From: 02-FULL-45-11b sp041663485
GTDB taxonomy: Bacteria; Patescibacteriota; Patescibacteriia; Buchananbacterales; UBA6539
Assembly (NCBI GenBank): GCA_041663485.1
Contig: JBAYMO010000022.1
Location: forward strand, 1-25,037
Length of the DNA stretch: 25,037 nucleotides
Direction: 5' to 3'
Both the position numbers and the translations under genes were made by a program. The notes under the pieces were generated by a model, which saw nothing but the letters and a program-made list of their open reading frames with translations, searched no databases and was not told the origin of the DNA. Shown piece by piece: positions 22,508 through 25,037 of the stretch. Within the stretch, counting starts at the first letter, position 1; each line of letters opens with the position of its first letter.

Positions 22508-24721
22508 ATGAAAATTGGGAGGAAAAAAAATAAAAATTGGTTAATTAAATTTACGACATTTTTAGAATACGTCGGCTTTTTAGTATTAATTAATGCTCTT
22601 TTTTTCGTATTTTACTATCACGGCCTGAGTTTAAATTTTTCTTTTATTTCTTTACTTTTTGTGCTCTTTTTTGTTTTAAATTATGTTTTATCCCTTCATC
22701 TTTTCAAGAATCGTTTTTTGAGGATTATAATTTATGTTTTAGCCGGATTGGTGATTACTTTGTCTTTGGCTAATTTCGCTTTTTTTCGTGTTTTTGGCAA
22801 CTTCTGGCGCCCCAGTGGTGGTCAATTTTCCCAAATCAATCAACCGTTTTTAAATTTACTTTTTAGTTATTATATTTTAGTCCCTACTTATCTTTATTTT
22901 TTTGCTATCTTGTTCTTTGCGGCGGTAATTGTTAGTTCTCGTTGGTATACCAAAAGAAACGAAAAGAATTTTCGAAAATTCAAATTGTTTAAGCTGAGCC
23001 CGGATTTTTTGAAATTAAAAAATCAAAAGGTTATACCCGCGAAAGTGGTGATTATATTGTTTTTTATTATCGTCAACTGTTTATTTTATTTTTCATTGAA
23101 TATCTACGAGCGCACGATGATGAAAAATAATTTTACCCGAGAAAGATACTTTTCTGATTTGGGGGTTTATGGTTATTTTTACAACCAAGCCGCCAAATTT
23201 TTGCTGAAAGATTTTTCGGATTTTGGCCAGGATGGTAATCTGTCGACTAGTCAGACTACTAGCACTTCAAAGATGATTGAAAAAACCGATTTGGATTTAC
23301 TGAAACAAAATTTGAGAGAAATCAATTCTTTAGCTTCAAATTTGGATCGGCCAAACTATGCCGTAGCGGCCAGCACGACCCGACCTCACGTCGTAATCTA
23401 CCAAATGGAATCGGTTGACGCTTGGGCGTTAAAGCTTGATCCTTCACCCATGCCGTTTTTAAAGCAGCTGATTGATAACAATATCTCCACGGAAAGTTTT
23501 TTTTCTAACTCCTGTATTACCATTAACACGGAATTTTCTTCGCTTTGCAGTTTTTTGCCCGAGAGCAATGGTCCGATAAGCGATTTGTTTTCTCGCAATA
23601 ATTACTATTGTTTGCCCAGTATATTAAAAGATAATTTCGGTTATCAAACTTCGGTTTATCACGCCAACTCTGATAAATTTTGGAATCGAGGTGAGGTAGC
23701 GCCGCGCTGGGGTTTTGAGAATTTATTTTTCACTCCCCACTATTCTTTAAGAGAAAATGATGCTGACGTTTTGTTGGACGTAGTGAAAAAAATTAAACAA
23801 GCTGACAAACCAACCTTTAATTATGTGATTGGTTTTACTTCTCATGGACCTCACAACCAAGCCTTTGCTGATTATAATTTGGAAAATAACAAGTTACTAA
23901 TTACGCCATATGTCGCGGCATTGCCGGAATTTACCAAGGCGATTGATCAAGATGAAAAAACCATTCGTTATTATTTAGGCTTTCTTCGGGCGATTGATGA
24001 CGGCTTGAAAGAATTTTTTAAAAATTTAGAAAAAGAAAATTTGCTGGATAAAACTATCGTTGTGGTTTATGGCGATCATCGATATTATAATTTTTTCTCA
24101 GATGATAAAGTCAGTAATTACTATAATTATAATACGGTGCCGTTCGTAGTTTACGCGCCTAAGGTTGGAGCCTTGAGGCCTGCCAAAATTGCCAGTCAGA
24201 TTGACGTGGCGCCGACTTTACTTGATCTGATCGCGGGACAAAATTATCCGAAACCAAATAATTTTTTAGGCACCAGTATTTTTTCATCCAATCATGTGGA
24301 TTTTGCCATTAATAAGTGTTTGGGTCAGTCTTACTATGTCAATCAAGATTTGATTTTATTTCATGATAATTTTACTAATGGTAATTATTCTTTCGCCTGC
24401 ATTACCGAGTCAGGTAAAAATAATTATGAGCAATATGCTAATTTGCTGACTCCGATTGCTAATTCTAGTGATAAAATTATTCAAACCAATAAGTTAGTCA
24501 GTGACATCTCGTCTGAAAATCTGATTACCAGACTAGACAATAATATAAGTAAGAGTTTTCAGGTTAATTCAGAAACTGACTTTGATCATGATGGCCTTTC
24601 AGATTTGCGGGAAAAAGCTTTGGAAACTGACCCAAAAAATTCCGATACGGATGGGGATGGGTTTTTAGATGGGGTTGAAGTGATGTTTGGCTGGAATCCG
24701 CTTTCGGCCGAGAGCCTTTAG
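22508..24721 (+). CDS. LtaS-family phosphoglycerol transferase with C-terminal TSP3-like Ca-binding tail
   Basis: A 737-aa membrane enzyme of the LtaS/OpgB sulfatase-like family, which transfers phosphoglycerol or related headgroups to envelope polymers. About five membrane helices (roughly 16-38, 42-65, 69-95, 120-145 and 180-200) are followed by an extracellular alkaline-phosphatase-type domain. YQMES supplies the metal-binding Glu, CITINTEFSS the candidate catalytic threonine (T338, aligning with LtaS T-x-x-x-E-F), YHANSDKFWNRG a substrate-site stretch and VVYGDHRYY the metal Asp-His pair. The last 50 residues contain DFDHDGLSD and DTDGDGFLDG, two calcium-loop repeats of the thrombospondin-3/dockerin kind, an unusual addition to this family. 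I use the ATG at 22508; the longer frame overlaps the ABC gene. It probably forms an operon with the exporter. Confidence 0.9.
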   Translation: MKIGRKKNKNWLIKFTTFLEYVGFLVLINALFFVFYYHGLSLNFSFISLLFVLFFVLNYVLSLHLFKNRFLRIIIYVLAGLVITLSLANFAFFRVFGNFWRPSGGQFSQINQPFLNLLFSYYILVPTYLYFFAILFFAAVIVSSRWYTKRNEKNFRKFKLFKLSPDFLKLKNQKVIPAKVVIILFFIIVNCLFYFSLNIYERTMMKNNFTRERYFSDLGVYGYFYNQAAKFLLKDFSDFGQDGNLSTSQTTSTSKMIEKTDLDLLKQNLREINSLASNLDRPNYAVAASTTRPHVVIYQMESVDAWALKLDPSPMPFLKQLIDNNISTESFFSNSCITINTEFSSLCSFLPESNGPISDLFSRNNYYCLPSILKDNFGYQTSVYHANSDKFWNRGEVAPRWGFENLFFTPHYSLRENDADVLLDVVKKIKQADKPTFNYVIGFTSHGPHNQAFADYNLENNKLLITPYVAALPEFTKAIDQDEKTIRYYLGFLRAIDDGLKEFFKNLEKENLLDKTIVVVYGDHRYYNFFSDDKVSNYYNYNTVPFVVYAPKVGALRPAKIASQIDVAPTLLDLIAGQNYPKPNNFLGTSIFSSNHVDFAINKCLGQSYYVNQDLILFHDNFTNGNYSFACITESGKNNYEQYANLLTPIANSSDKIIQTNKLVSDISSENLITRLDNNISKSFQVNSETDFDHDGLSDLREKALETDPKNSDTDGDGFLDGVEVMFGWNPLSAESL

Positions 24722-24733
24722 TTTTAAAACCCC

Positions 24734-24761
24734 TTGACACTCTCAGTTAAAATGATAAAAT
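24734..24761 (+). promoter_or_regulatory. Promoter upstream of the structured RNA
   Basis: A perfect TTGACA (24734-24739), a 16-nt spacer and TAAAAT (24756-24761), just after the LtaS-like gene. Transcription would start near 24768, immediately before a hairpin. Confidence 0.65.
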
Positions 24762-24767
24762 TATTTT

Positions 24768-24950
24768 AGTAAATAAGCCGTCGCAATTATTGCGACGGCG
24801 CAAAGCAGAAAAGTTTAAGCTGCTGCTTGAAAATTATCTTACGTTTCCCCTGAAAAGTAAGATTATTTTTTTAAAAAAGGCTTTGCGCCGTCGCTTCTAA
24901 GCGCCGTCGCTCTGTCTTGTGGATAAAGCCTATCCACCAAGCCTTTTTAC
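24768..24950 (+). ncRNA. Candidate structured or switching RNA (about 180 nt), family not recognised
   Basis: The element GCGACGGCGCAAAGC (24792-24806) can pair over 15 bp with GCTTTGCGCCGTCGC (24880-24894). Its first eight bases can instead pair with GCCGTCGC upstream in a 10-bp hairpin (24777-24799, TTA loop). A further copy GCGCCGTCGC (24901-24910) offers a third partner. Inside the long stem is ATCTTAC/GTAAGAT (24836-24842 and 24857-24863). A hairpin GTGGATA/TATCCAC (24919-24937) followed by TTTTT near 24944 may terminate it. It does not match RNase P, tmRNA or SRP RNA by eye. It may be a free RNA, a leader of a gene past the right edge, or a palindromic repeat. The rest, 24951-25037, shows no gene. 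Confidence 0.45.
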
Positions 24951-25037
24951 CAGGGTCTAAAGAGCCTATCGTTTCAAACATCCAAATTATAAAGTTTTAA
25001 TGGTTTGAGCTTTTCGCGCTATGTTGAGCCTAACCAC

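Noticed and set aside
24918..24938. Perfect DnaA box TGTGGATAA plus a near-match in inverted orientation, suggesting an origin
   Set aside because: Only two boxes are present, and they form the arms of a hairpin followed by T's. There is no dnaA, dnaN or box cluster nearby.

Overview
The window looks like chromosomal DNA of a Patescibacteria (candidate phyla radiation) bacterium. This is inferred from an A+T-rich backbone, housekeeping genes that mostly lack a Shine-Dalgarno sequence, an archaeal/eukaryotic-type prolyl-tRNA synthetase, stand-alone receiver proteins, and a surface enzyme ending in a calcium-binding DxDxDG tail. No rRNA or marker phylogeny was available to confirm it.

Layout. 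1-2231 (minus strand): the N-terminal part of an N6-adenine DNA methyltransferase running off the left edge, tRNA-Ser(UGA), a CsaA-like tRNA-binding protein, a GIY-YIG nuclease-domain protein, a nested palindromic repeat and tRNA-Ser(GGA). 2309-5503 (plus): dnaG primase, the primary sigma factor rpoD, and tRNA-Asn(GUU). 5501-11778: an apparent genomic island between two 74-bp direct repeats (73/74 identical). The left repeat starts in the last three bases of tRNA-Asn. The island holds a frameshifted relic of a serine recombinase; a G+C-richer operon with strong Shine-Dalgarno sites (90-aa unknown protein, archaeal-type AspRS, E1/ThiF-like adenylyltransferase); a convergent 56-aa protein gene with a consensus promoter and its own terminator; a metallo-beta-lactamase-fold hydrolase of host-like composition; an M29 aminopeptidase; and a 62-aa membrane protein. 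11784-19083 (plus): a signalling cluster with a receiver, a triple-PAS protein, a periplasmic-binding protein, a Cache-HAMP protein without a kinase domain, a full hybrid-free histidine kinase and two more receivers. 19122-24721 (plus): proS, an ABC exporter and an LtaS-type phosphoglycerol transferase with a TSP3-like tail. 24734-25037: a promoter followed by a strongly structured, possibly switching RNA.

How the genes may work together. dnaG-rpoD and the tRNAs are core information processing. The signalling genes form one sensory module: two Cache sensors and a solute-binding protein outside, PAS domains and a His569 kinase inside, three receivers as outputs, and no DNA-binding output domain in the window. 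The AspRS + E1-like + small-protein group is the best candidate for an undescribed system. Its parts are individually recognisable, but their combination is not one I can name. Two working ideas are activation of a short beta-grasp-like or peptide substrate by the E1-like enzyme, and an extra AspRS serving as a resistant or substrate-supplying copy.
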